A DNA stretch of 64,000 nt from Nonomuraea turcica (GTDB taxonomy: Bacteria; Actinomycetota; Actinomycetes; Streptosporangiales; Streptosporangiaceae), in assembly GCF_030718205.1 (NCBI RefSeq), contig NZ_JAUZQF010000002.1, positions 682,001 through 746,000 on the forward strand. The letters are read 5' to 3'. Below the pieces are notes generated by a model. It saw only the letters and a list, made by a program, of their open reading frames with translations. It was not told the DNA's origin and did not search any database. Every line of letters begins with the position of its first letter. Within the stretch, counting starts at the first letter, position 1. The translations under genes and the position numbers were made by a program. This document shows positions 42,559-50,544 of this stretch, one piece after another.

Positions 42559-43023
42559 ATGCACGAATCCAAGGTCACTATCCGAACCGGCAGCCTGGAT
42601 GATGTGGATGCTGTGCTGGACTTCTGGGTCCTGGCCGCCGAAGGCACCGACCGGCACGACTCGCCTGACAAGGTAGCCGCACTATTGGCCCGCGACCCCG
42701 AGGCCCTGCTGATAGCGGAGTGCACCGGCGACATAGCAGGGACCGTCATCGCAGGCTGGGACGGCTGGCGAGCCCACCTGTACCGCCTCGCCGTCCACCC
42801 TTCCCATCGCCGCAAGGGCATCGCCGGCGCGCTACTGGCGAGGGCAGAGGAGCGCTTCACCAAGTTCGGCGCCTTCCGAGCCGACGCCATGGTCCTTCAC
42901 GACAACACACTCGCCCACCCAGCCTGGAACGCCGCTGGCTATGTCCCTCAACCTCAGTGGTCCCGCTGGGTCAAGCCGCTTTCCGCCCCGGGGGACCGGG
43001 ACAATCCAGACAGCCTCCGCTGA
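42559..43023 (+). CDS. GNAT-family N-acetyltransferase
   Basis: 154 residues, ATG 42559. Acetyl-CoA fold: VTIRTGSLDDVDAVLDFWVL, IAGTVIAGWDGWRAHLYRLA, VHPSHRRKGIAGALLARAEE (the pyrophosphate-binding Q/RxxGxG/A signature, here RRKGIA), and a C-terminal AWNAAGYVPQPQWSRWVK. No ribosome site; TAAATT at 42545-42550 lies 8 bases before the ATG, so a leaderless message is likely. Substrate unknown. Downstream (43024-43714) only a tRNA relic and a CCGCCTT/AAGGCGG stem (about 43189-43211, possible terminator) are seen. Confidence 0.9.
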   Translation: MHESKVTIRTGSLDDVDAVLDFWVLAAEGTDRHDSPDKVAALLARDPEALLIAECTGDIAGTVIAGWDGWRAHLYRLAVHPSHRRKGIAGALLARAEERFTKFGAFRADAMVLHDNTLAHPAWNAAGYVPQPQWSRWVKPLSAPGDRDNPDSLR

Positions 43024-43363
43024 GGTCTTCGCTCGGTCATCATCTCCCATCTATGGGTTCAGCCCTCAGGACTGGCATGCTGACCCGCACCCTTGCTTCG
43101 GAATGAGCTTTGTCCTCAATCTCGACAGTACGTAGGAGCTTGTCACCTGAAACTGACAGTCGGATTAAGCATCCGGCCCCGCACTCGCCGCCTTTTCCCG
43201 GCAAGGCGGGGCCGCTGCTCTTCCCGCAGCAGTCGGAGTCGGTGAATGGATCATGATGTGTGTGGGCCGGTGCACAAGAGCACGTAGGAAGCACGCAAGC
43301 GCTAGACGAAAATTCTAGAACGCGTCCGATCCCGCATAATCGCAGGTCAGACCATAATCCAAG

Positions 43364-43405
43364 CGCGCCCTGCAGGATTCGAACCTGCGACCTCGGATTA
43401 GAAGC
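43364..43405 (-). tRNA. 3' half of a tRNA-Arg (relic)
   Basis: On the minus strand the anticodon arm (CTTCTAATCC, anticodon TCT), variable region, T-arm (GCAGGTTCGAATCCTGC) and part of the acceptor stem are present. The D-arm and the 5' acceptor strand are absent; the sequence before is unrelated. Such halves are left by integrative elements or by deletion. A second, similar relic lies at 46245-46284. Confidence 0.55.
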
Positions 43406-43714
43406 AAGATCCTTTACTGTAGTACCGTGCCGTTCGATGGTGATACGAGCCGCCTTCGCGCACATCGAATGCCCGGCAGTGCCGAGCCCTGACGGAGCGT
43501 GTCGGGGCACGCGAGCACGCACCGAGCACGATCGACGCCCTATTCGATCATTACATTATGGCTCCACGGCCTGAGCCTCGCACCCCAGACCATGCTGGCG
43601 CTCCACACGGCGCTGCCGCCGTGCTCGGCGCGTGCTCCAACGCCCCGACGCTCCTTGCGGGCGCAAGCTCACCCGAAAGCCCTCGGCCAGGACGGCCTAC
43701 TTAAAACCAGCGTC

Positions 43715-45619
43715 CTAGAGCTTGATCCGAACGAGGTTGCGTGCCTTGAGCGCGTAAAGGCTGCTGCCGTCAGGCGAGGCCGCCAGCAGCGGCTGCGTGC
43801 CGTACGCCTGGGCGGCTAGTCCGGACACGACCGTGGAAACGGTCATGGTCCTGGTGTCCAGGCGGTAGACCTGGTTGCCGTCGGTGCCGTAGATCTTGCC
43901 GCCGGCCTCGACCAGCGAGCCGCTACCCCCACCTGTCACCGGCACCGGGACGGTCCTGGTGACCTTCTGGCGCCAGGGGTCGAACTCGAAGATGACTCCG
44001 GTGGAGGCGATCCCGTACAGCTTGCCGCGCTGCTCGGTCAGCGCGCTGATCCGCTTGGCTCCTGGCACGGGGACCAGGCTCCACCGGACCTGCTTGGTGC
44101 CCAGGTCGAAGGCGGCGAGCTTGGCCTCGGGCTCGATCGGAGTAGTGCCGAGGCCGCCGTAGATCTCACTGCCCACGTAAGCGGTGCCGAGCAAGCTGGT
44201 GATCGCGCTGATCGACTGGTTCTCGACGACGTCGCGGAAGGCCTCGACGGCGTTCTTGCGCGGGTCGTAGAGGGCCAGGGCGCCACCGTGCAGGCCGTAC
44301 TCCGGCTGGGTGCCGACCAGCAGGCGGCGGGTGCGCTCGTCGTAGTGCGCGGCCAGCGGGCGGTTCTGGTCGGCGCCGACGCGGGTGAGGCGCTGCAGGC
44401 CGGAGCCGTCAGGCCGCATGCTGAACAGGTACGCGAGGGTATAGACGGACAGGTAGACCTGGTCGCCGATCGGGGTCATCACCTTGGCCTCGCCTGGCAG
44501 GAAGGTGCGCGTGCTCGTGCCGGTGGCCAGATCGTGCACCTGGACCCCGGCCTTGCCGCTGACGAGTACCTGATCCTCGGTCGCCGTGATGGCCATGGCG
44601 AGTTCCGGCGCGGGCGGCATGCCGGCCTGGGTGAGGTCGACGCCGGTCAGCTCCTTAGTGGCCGGGTCGTATTCGACGACCTGGCTGGTGAGCACCGCGA
44701 CGACCTTGCCGCCGCGCAGGAAGATCCGGTTGAAATACGCCCCGTCGTACGGCACGACCAGCTTCTCCAGCTCGGCGGTGTCGCGGTCGTAGCGGTAGAG
44801 CGTGCCCGAGGGACGCGTACCGAAGTAGACGTCATTGTTGGCCGGGTCGATCTCGATGGCGGTCACGTAGGAGTCCCCTGGCGCGTCGACCAGCGTGTAC
44901 TTCGACGGGTCTTCCGTGTCCATGAGCAGCATGTCACCGGTCGCCGACAGGCCGGCCGCGAGCAGCCCCTGCTTCGAGGTGAGCGTGGCGACGAAAGTGC
45001 GGTCGGCCAGCTCGGGCGGGAGGATCTCGCGCTTGGCTCCGGTGGCCCGGTCGATGGCGATCAGATGCGCGTGCGCGCCGACCCCGGCGTAGATCGTGGT
45101 GTCGTCGACCGCGATGCTGCGAACGTACTGCTCGCCGGAGGCCGCCTGGCCGAAATCGCGGGTCTGGCCGGTGGCGGTGTCGTATTCGACGACCCTGCCG
45201 CCCGGGTAGGTGCCCGCGTAGAGCTTGCCGTCGCCGGAAGCGGCCATGGACCAGACGAAGTTGTCCGGCTTGACGTCGGCGACCTTCGTGGCCGTCCCGG
45301 TGGTGGTGTCCACCTTGTGGATGTCGCCGGGCGTGTACGTGCCGACGTAGAGGTCGGTGCCGACGACGGCGGTGGCCCAGGCACCATCGCCCGAGGGCAG
45401 CTCGGTGATAGAGGTGACCTTGCGCTGCGCGGGGTCGTAGGCGCCGATCCTGGTCGGTTTGATACCGCCGGTGGCGACGTAGAGCTTGTCGCCGACGAAC
45501 TCCGACCCATTGATCGAGGTGACCGACGACGCGGGCCCCAGGTCCTCGACGACCGGCGCCGGTGCGCCGGTCGTCAGGACGGCGGCCACGACGGCCGCGA
45601 CGACTGCGTTGAACGGCAT
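43715..45619 (-). CDS. Exported double beta-propeller protein
   Basis: 634 residues from ATG 45619, which has GGAAGG upstream; the longer frame to 45685 lacks a ribosome site. A short signal-like start (FNAVVAAVVAAVLTTGAPAP) is followed by repeats with KLYVATGGIK, DLYVGTYTPGD, KLYAGTYPGGRVVEYDTATG and DVYFGTRPSGTLYRYDRDTA. About 14 blades, so probably two seven-bladed propellers, of the PQQ/Kelch-like type. No catalytic residues can be named; it may bind a polysaccharide or protein outside the cell. A single-gene unit. Confidence 0.8.
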   Translation of the reverse strand: MPFNAVVAAVVAAVLTTGAPAPVVEDLGPASSVTSINGSEFVGDKLYVATGGIKPTRIGAYDPAQRKVTSITELPSGDGAWATAVVGTDLYVGTYTPGDIHKVDTTTGTATKVADVKPDNFVWSMAASGDGKLYAGTYPGGRVVEYDTATGQTRDFGQAASGEQYVRSIAVDDTTIYAGVGAHAHLIAIDRATGAKREILPPELADRTFVATLTSKQGLLAAGLSATGDMLLMDTEDPSKYTLVDAPGDSYVTAIEIDPANNDVYFGTRPSGTLYRYDRDTAELEKLVVPYDGAYFNRIFLRGGKVVAVLTSQVVEYDPATKELTGVDLTQAGMPPAPELAMAITATEDQVLVSGKAGVQVHDLATGTSTRTFLPGEAKVMTPIGDQVYLSVYTLAYLFSMRPDGSGLQRLTRVGADQNRPLAAHYDERTRRLLVGTQPEYGLHGGALALYDPRKNAVEAFRDVVENQSISAITSLLGTAYVGSEIYGGLGTTPIEPEAKLAAFDLGTKQVRWSLVPVPGAKRISALTEQRGKLYGIASTGVIFEFDPWRQKVTRTVPVPVTGGGSGSLVEAGGKIYGTDGNQVYRLDTRTMTVSTVVSGLAAQAYGTQPLLAASPDGSSLYALKARNLVRIKL

Positions 45620-45829
45620 GGGGTGCCTTCCATTTCGGACCAGGCCGATATTTGCGCAATTCGTATCATAAGGGGCGAGAGTCAATCAAGCTTGAGCGGC
45701 AGCCTTGACCTCGTCCCTGGGGACGCCGGCTTGTGGGTGCCGAAATGCGCCTGTCCTGCTCGAAAACTCGATTTCGTGCTGTGAACTGGGCCTTTGCCGC
45801 ATGACCAGCGCGGCGGCTGCGACCACTAC

Positions 45830-46164
45830 GAGGTGTTGTTGTCGCTGATCTACCGGTTGGTGAGGCCGAGGTGCTCGCCCAAGGGCTGCGGATCATCACA
45901 ACGCTGCCACGGACGCCGAGGATGAACGCCATCTGCGAGCGGATCATCGGCACCCTGCGCCGCGAACTCATGGACGGAATCCAGATCCTCGGCGAACGCC
46001 ACCTGGCCCGCGTGCTCCACGAATACGTGATCCACTACAACGGGCACTGGCCGCACCAGTCCCGGCAGCAGCGGCGCCCGGACACCACGATGCAGCCCAC
46101 CCGCGACGGGACCGACCTCAACGACCCGCGAGCTTCCGCCGAAAACCCGTCCTTGCAGGCATGA
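45830..46164 (+). mobile_element. IS3/IS481-type transposase remnant with the middle deleted
   Basis: A short piece with VLLSLIYRLVR, a typical N-terminus of this transposase type, is joined to the C-terminal part of the integrase core in another frame: GLRIITTLPRTPRMNAICER (last acidic residue in NAICERIIGTL), LARVLHEYVIHYNGHWPHQS. The first two catalytic acids and the DNA-binding part are absent. Non-functional. Confidence 0.7.
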
Positions 46165-46244
46165 TCAGCGAATACCGCCACGCCGCTTAACCGCAGCTCA
46201 GGGCACGTAACTCAATATTCGAGCGGCCCGCGCATAGAGGGCCC

Positions 46245-46284
46245 GCGCATAGGGGATTCGAACCTGCGACCGCCGGATTAGAAG
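46245..46284 (-). tRNA. Second 3' half of a tRNA-Arg (relic)
   Basis: Minus-strand CTTCTAATCC, then GTCGCAGGTTCGAATCC, nearly the same as the relic at 43364-43405. The following ATCATTGCAT and ACGGCTCC also match sequence at 43538-43562, so a larger piece was duplicated and then shortened. Just before it the block GGCCCGCGCATAG occurs twice (about 46225-46253). Confidence 0.5.
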
Positions 46285-46330
46285 TCGATCATTGCATCAC
46301 GGCTCCCCGAAATGGATCCCGCGCTCCCCA

Positions 46331-46769
46331 CGCCGGAGTGACGCTGCTCTCAGGGCGCCGCGGCGCTCCTGATGTGATCGGCGAGTGGCGACAGCGACGA
46401 CAGCGGCAGCTCCCGATGCGTCCATGCCTGCCTGAGATCCTCCGGGGTGTAGCGGGGCAGCAGGTGCAGGTGGAAGTGGAACACGGTCTGCCAGGCCGTA
46501 GGGCCGGTGGCGTGCCAGATGTTCATCCCGCCCGGTTCCAGCGCGCGCCGCAGCAGGTCGGCGGTGTGCACAGCACCCCGCATCAGCAGACCCGCACGGT
46601 CCGGGCCGATGTCGGTCAGGTCGCGACAGTGCTCGCGGGGGACAACTAGGGTGTGACCGCGAGTCGCCTGCGAGATATCGAGGAAGGCGACCACGTGCTC
46701 GTCGCGGTAGACGATCTCCGCGGGGATCTCTCCAGCAACGATGCCGCAAAAGGTACAGGTTCCGGTCAT
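46331..46769 (-). repeat. Direct repeat, copy 2 (HIT gene segment)
   Basis: Counterpart of 36096-36526, same orientation. This copy carries the intact HIT gene. Confidence 0.85.
46350..46769 (-). CDS. HIT-family hydrolase
   Basis: 139 residues, ATG 46769 with GGAGGAAAG upstream. N-terminal zinc-type start TGTCTFCGIVAGEIPAEIVY, then FLDISQATRGHTLVVP, the nucleotide-binding SQATRGHT area, and the catalytic triad motif VFHFHLHLLPRY. The family hydrolyses nucleotide phosphoramidates or dinucleoside polyphosphates. Intact copy; a frameshifted copy lies 10.2 kb upstream. Confidence 0.92.
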   Translation of the reverse strand: MTGTCTFCGIVAGEIPAEIVYRDEHVVAFLDISQATRGHTLVVPREHCRDLTDIGPDRAGLLMRGAVHTADLLRRALEPGGMNIWHATGPTAWQTVFHFHLHLLPRYTPEDLRQAWTHRELPLSSLSPLADHIRSAAAP

Positions 46770-46903
46770 GGCCGCCTTTCCTCCAAGCACGGAGCCTCAT
46801 CGTCGCCGCGATGGATGCCCTCCGCACGTAAATTGGATTGGCCCTAACGCCGCCGCGTCTCCACGTAACCACATGCCGCTACCGAGCAGCGCTCCCGGAG
46901 AGC

Positions 46904-46947
46904 ATCATGCCCACCGCAGTCGCCAAAGGCGAAACGGTGGGCATGAT
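46904..46947. terminator. Long nested hairpin in an intergenic region
   Basis: Thirteen-base perfect arms (46904-46916 and 46935-46947) enclose an inner TCGCC-AAA-GGCGA stem. It lies between the HIT start and the fragment ending at 46962. A bidirectional terminator or a transposon-end structure are both possible; no U-tract follows. Confidence 0.45.
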
Positions 46948-46961
46948 CGCTTGACGCAAGA

Positions 46962-47190
46962 TCAATCCTCGGTCGGCGGCGTCCGCTGGTCGGAGAAGAG
47001 ATCAAACTTCTCCCCGAACAGGTGGTCGTCGTGGATGCTGAAGACCCGACGCCCGTAGAGCGCGTGCTGACAGATAAGGGAGCAGTCCCTGCTTCTCACT
47101 ACAAGCTTGCGGCGTTCGGCGGCGGGTTCGGTGTACCACTGCTTGATGCTGCCCGTGTCGAGGAAGCTGAGACCGACGCTTCCAGCGTGG
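46962..47190 (-). pseudogene. C-terminal fragment of an unrecognised gene
   Basis: One minus-strand frame ending at TGA (46962-46964) encodes GSIKQWYTEPAAERRKLVVR, SLICQHALYGRRVFSIHDDH and LFGEKFDLFSDQR. It reads like a globular protein end but has no start and I cannot name the family. It lies directly after the 432-residue hypothetical gene on the same strand. Confidence 0.35.
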
Positions 47191-47213
47191 TGCGCAGCCC
47201 GGACATCCGGGGT

Positions 47214-48512
47214 TTATTCGGTGCGGCGCAGGTCCATGCTGTCGGATCCGTCCCACCGGTTGTTCGCGGCTGTTTGGCGGGATCGCTCTGCCAGTTCGCC
47301 GGTCAGGCCGGTGCGTTCGATGCACCATTCGACCCACTGGGGTAGCAGATCGAGTATGGCCTCGGCGTACTTTTTGATGTACCCGTCTGAGACGAGGATC
47401 ACGGTGTGCTCGATCCGATGCGGGGAGCAGGCATAGTAGCCCGCTCCGCAGACGCGGGACCAGGTGTCGGCGAGCGTGGCGATGTCTTCTCGTTCGGGTC
47501 TGTGGTCATCTCGATCGCGTAGCCAGGCGGCGAAGTCGTCGATGATCGGGTTGAGGTCCTGCTTGGGCTTGGGCTCGGGAGCGACGGTGAACGACTCGCA
47601 GAGGGCGCGGGCGCGCTGGCGCAGGCGGTATCGCTCGGCGATGAGTTGTTGCGACTCGCTGCCGAGCAGCAGGGCGCCCAGGAGGTCAGAACGGCACAGC
47701 GGATCCAGCAGGTCGCGGGCGGTGGCTTGGTCGCACGGGGCCGGTTGGGTGGAGGCAGATGCCGCGTGCGTCCCCACGGCGGCTCGCCACTCGGCGAGCG
47801 CTTCCTCCGGTGAGGCGAAGACGGCAGCGTGTACGACCCGGTCTCCGGTGCAGCGGTCGATGTCCCAGCAGTACCAGTGCGGGTCCTCCTCGCCCCAAGC
47901 GAAGGGGGCGAGGAACGCGTACCGCGAGCCGTACGCGTCGGACAGCAGCAGTGGCTCTCCGGCCGGAGTGGCCCGGAGAATCTCACTCGGCCACCCCGGA
48001 GCGATGCCGGCTTTGGCCAAGGCCGTCGTGGTGTCCTTGATGGCTTCGCGGATGGCGAGGTCGAGGTCGCGGCGCAGCATCTCCCCACTGGACGGCGGGG
48101 TCATCGCCGCGAGCCCGTACAGCATCCGCCACAGGTCATCTATCTGCCCGCCGGTGCGCGCGGCGATCTGGATCTCGTCGCGGACGAGGTCAGCCAGAGA
48201 GGCCAGGTACTGGTCCCAGTGGAAACCCATGGTCTCGGTCTGTGTGCGCGTCCACATCTCCTCGCCGACCAGGTCGACGACGGCGTTCTCCAGCCGTAGG
48301 GGCGAGTAGGCGGGCAGGTCAGCGAGACGCTCGATGATCGCATCCTGGGAGTCCGGCCACCACTGATCCCCAGCGGTCCCCATCAGCGACTCAAACAGCA
48401 CAGCACGAGGGTCGGACGAGGGCTGACGGGCAGCGAGCTGCAGCGCGCGCCGGGCAGGATGACCGCTGACTCCCCGCGTGGGGTTTGCCTTCGCTCTACG
48501 CTTCTTCGCCAC
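47214..48512 (-). CDS. Uncharacterised 432-residue protein
   Basis: GTG 48512 with a weak AGGATCGGG upstream. Basic N-terminus (MAKKRRAKANPTRG), no signal peptide or membrane helices, mostly helical. Recognisable blocks: QDAIIERLADLPAYSPLRLE, VGEEMWTRTQTETMGFHW, EEDPHWYCWDIDRCTGDRVV and a C-terminal YYACSPHRIEH with LLPQWVEWCIERTGL. I do not know its function. It is divergent from the pRiA4b ORF-3-like gene, with 126 bases between, so they may be co-regulated. The basic start suggests nucleic-acid contact; that is inference. Confidence 0.75.
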   Translation of the reverse strand: MAKKRRAKANPTRGVSGHPARRALQLAARQPSSDPRAVLFESLMGTAGDQWWPDSQDAIIERLADLPAYSPLRLENAVVDLVGEEMWTRTQTETMGFHWDQYLASLADLVRDEIQIAARTGGQIDDLWRMLYGLAAMTPPSSGEMLRRDLDLAIREAIKDTTTALAKAGIAPGWPSEILRATPAGEPLLLSDAYGSRYAFLAPFAWGEEDPHWYCWDIDRCTGDRVVHAAVFASPEEALAEWRAAVGTHAASASTQPAPCDQATARDLLDPLCRSDLLGALLLGSESQQLIAERYRLRQRARALCESFTVAPEPKPKQDLNPIIDDFAAWLRDRDDHRPEREDIATLADTWSRVCGAGYYACSPHRIEHTVILVSDGYIKKYAEAILDLLPQWVEWCIERTGLTGELAERSRQTAANNRWDGSDSMDLRRTE

Positions 48513-48638
48513 GGCACCCGATCCTACGGTGCCTCATGGCCCCTGAAGGCTGAACTCCTGAAGGGCTGGCCGGCCTGAAGGACTCGTTCGCGCGATGCGG
48601 ACGGCTGAGGCCGAACGCTGCGCCATACTCTGAACGCT

Positions 48639-49847
48639 ATGCAGGAGGAGTTGCGGGCGTTCACCGAATGGGTGGGCGCAGGCCGGAGGCTGACCCAGAC
48701 GGGGAAACTGACGCTGTCGGACGCGCGAGCGCTGGTGGCGCTGCTGGAAACCGGCGACGAGATCGACCCGAAGATCGGCGACCGGGTGTTCCGGACGAAG
48801 AGCAGCACCGAACTGCCCGGATTGAACCTGATCGTGGAATGGGCCAAGGCGGCCGGGCTGGTCCGAGTGGTCAAGGGGCGGCTGCTCCCGGTGAAGAAGG
48901 CGGCGCCACTGCTGAAGGACTCGGAGCGGTTGTGGGAGGCGGCGTTCACGGCGGTGGGGAAGATGAGCGAGGCGCTCTTCCCCAACAACTACTGGTACAC
49001 GTCGCTGGTCGGCGAGGAGTTCACGCTCATCTGGCCGGCACTGCTGCGTACGTTGTACGGCCGGCCGGTGCCCATTGCGGATCTGCGGGAGCTGGCCTGG
49101 AAGATCGCGTCGCCGTACTACGAGATGCGCGACCCGCAAGCGCAGCGGCGGATGGCCGACCAGGACCTCGATCGACTGCTGGCCGTCCTGGTCCGGCTGG
49201 GCGCGGTGGAGCTCACGGAGGAGACGGCGACACTGACCCCGCGGGCGGCGAACGCCGTACGGCGCAGGCTGGGTGAGGCCGCACCGGGAGAGCCGATCTA
49301 CCAGATCCGGGTGACGCTCCAGGAGAGTGCGCATCCGGTGATCTGGCGGCGCCTGCTCGTCTCACCCGGGATCACGATCGACAGGCTGCACGACATCCTG
49401 GTCGCGGCGATGGGCTGGGAGGGTCGTCATCTCCACCTGTTCACAGTGGGCGGTGTCCTGTACGGCGAACCGTCACCCGAGTGGGATCTGGACGTTGTGG
49501 ACGAGAAGAAGACCTCGCTGGCGGAGGTGCTCGCACAGGTCGGGGCAGCCATGGAGTACGAGTATGACCTGGGTGACAGCTGGCGGCATGACATCGTGCT
49601 GGAGGAGATCCTCACCGCGGAGGAAGGGGTCCGTTACCCGGTGCTGGTGGACGGGGTGGGCGCTTGCCCGCCAGAGGACGTCGGCGGCATCGGAGGCTAC
49701 GCATACTTCCGTCTGGTGCTGACCGATCCCGAGCACGACGAGCACGACGAATATGTCCGCTGGGCCGGTCTGGAGAGCGCGCAGGAGTTCGACCCGGCCC
49801 GGTTCGCCGTTGAAGCCGCTCGCCGAGCGCTGGCCTCGGCTGGGTGA
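48639..49847 (+). CDS. Plasmid pRiA4b ORF-3-like protein
   Basis: 402 residues, ATG 48639, no ribosome site; TACTCT at 48626-48631 lies 7 bases before, so probably leaderless. N-terminal about 215 residues: an actinobacterial helical domain (LLETGDEIDPKIGDRVF, LNLIVEWAKAAGLVRVVKGR). C-terminal about 180 residues: the pRiA4b ORF-3 fold, YQIRVTLQESAHPVIWRRLL, MGWEGRHLHLFTVGG, MEYEYDLGDSWRHDIVLEEI and PVLVDGVGACPPEDVGG. This fold is common on plasmids and mobile elements; its role is unknown. Divergent partner: the 432-residue hypothetical. Confidence 0.9.
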   Translation: MQEELRAFTEWVGAGRRLTQTGKLTLSDARALVALLETGDEIDPKIGDRVFRTKSSTELPGLNLIVEWAKAAGLVRVVKGRLLPVKKAAPLLKDSERLWEAAFTAVGKMSEALFPNNYWYTSLVGEEFTLIWPALLRTLYGRPVPIADLRELAWKIASPYYEMRDPQAQRRMADQDLDRLLAVLVRLGAVELTEETATLTPRAANAVRRRLGEAAPGEPIYQIRVTLQESAHPVIWRRLLVSPGITIDRLHDILVAAMGWEGRHLHLFTVGGVLYGEPSPEWDLDVVDEKKTSLAEVLAQVGAAMEYEYDLGDSWRHDIVLEEILTAEEGVRYPVLVDGVGACPPEDVGGIGGYAYFRLVLTDPEHDEHDEYVRWAGLESAQEFDPARFAVEAARRALASAG

Positions 49848-50039
49848 TCAGATGCGCATCCCAGACGCGCAGCCCGCGGGCCTCCCCGCCGTAGCACTCG
49901 CCCCGCACAACAACGGCCCCTGGTGTGCCCGGTCGGGACTCATCCCGGCAGCGCCGACCGCCTCACCCCGGAGCGCCCCGTACTCCGGACACTTGACCCG
50001 AGGTCACCCCTGATCGAATGCGAGCCCTAACAGCTAGGC

Positions 50040-50430
50040 GCGAACTGGGGGCAGGGCGTAGCGGCCGACGGCCAGGTACGTCTCCGGCGTCGCCGCTTCG
50101 AGGAGCCCCTCGTCGCCTTCAAGTCGAGTTCTGGCTCCTGGGGACGGCGCAGTAGATCACTCCAGTCGCTTGTCGCTCCCCGCTCGTAGGCGTCGCGGAG
50201 CAGGGGCGCAGCCGGGGGCGGGCTTCCTCCTGCTGCTCGCGGAAGATCCGCCGCTGGGTGAGTCGCTGTTCTTCCTGAACATCGTCGCTGAGTTCCTGAT
50301 CACCGGCCGGCCGGTCCTCGGCGCGCAGCCCCGGGGTGCGCTGGGCGATGGCGAGGTCTTCCTCGCGGAGGCGCTCGCAGAGCGTTCCGGCGCCGCGCAC
50401 GCAACGACACGGCGACAGCGTGCCAACACG
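50040..50430 (-). pseudogene. Eroded gene of unknown family
   Basis: Minus-strand pieces in two frames read EEDLAIAQRTPGLRAEDRPA, QRRIFREQQEEARPRLRP and then LRDAYERGATSDWSDLLRRP followed by QEPELDLKATRG. They look like neighbouring parts of one hydrophilic protein broken by a frameshift. No start or ribosome site. The rest of the region 49848-50544 holds nothing recognisable. Confidence 0.35.
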
Positions 50431-50544
50431 CGGTGTGTTCCGGTAGGTTCGTCACCTGCCGCTCAGGAGATCGCGGAGGAGGCCCTCCAACAGGTAACGG
50501 TCATGACCGATGAAACGCTGGTCCTGCCTACGGAGGGTTGTGCG

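Noticed and set aside
43364..43405. A complete tRNA gene
   Set aside because: The D-arm and 5' acceptor strand are missing; only a 3' half is present.
50170..50544. N-terminal extension of the SARP gene
   Set aside because: The frame is open but a good ribosome site and the family N-terminus place the start at 50545.
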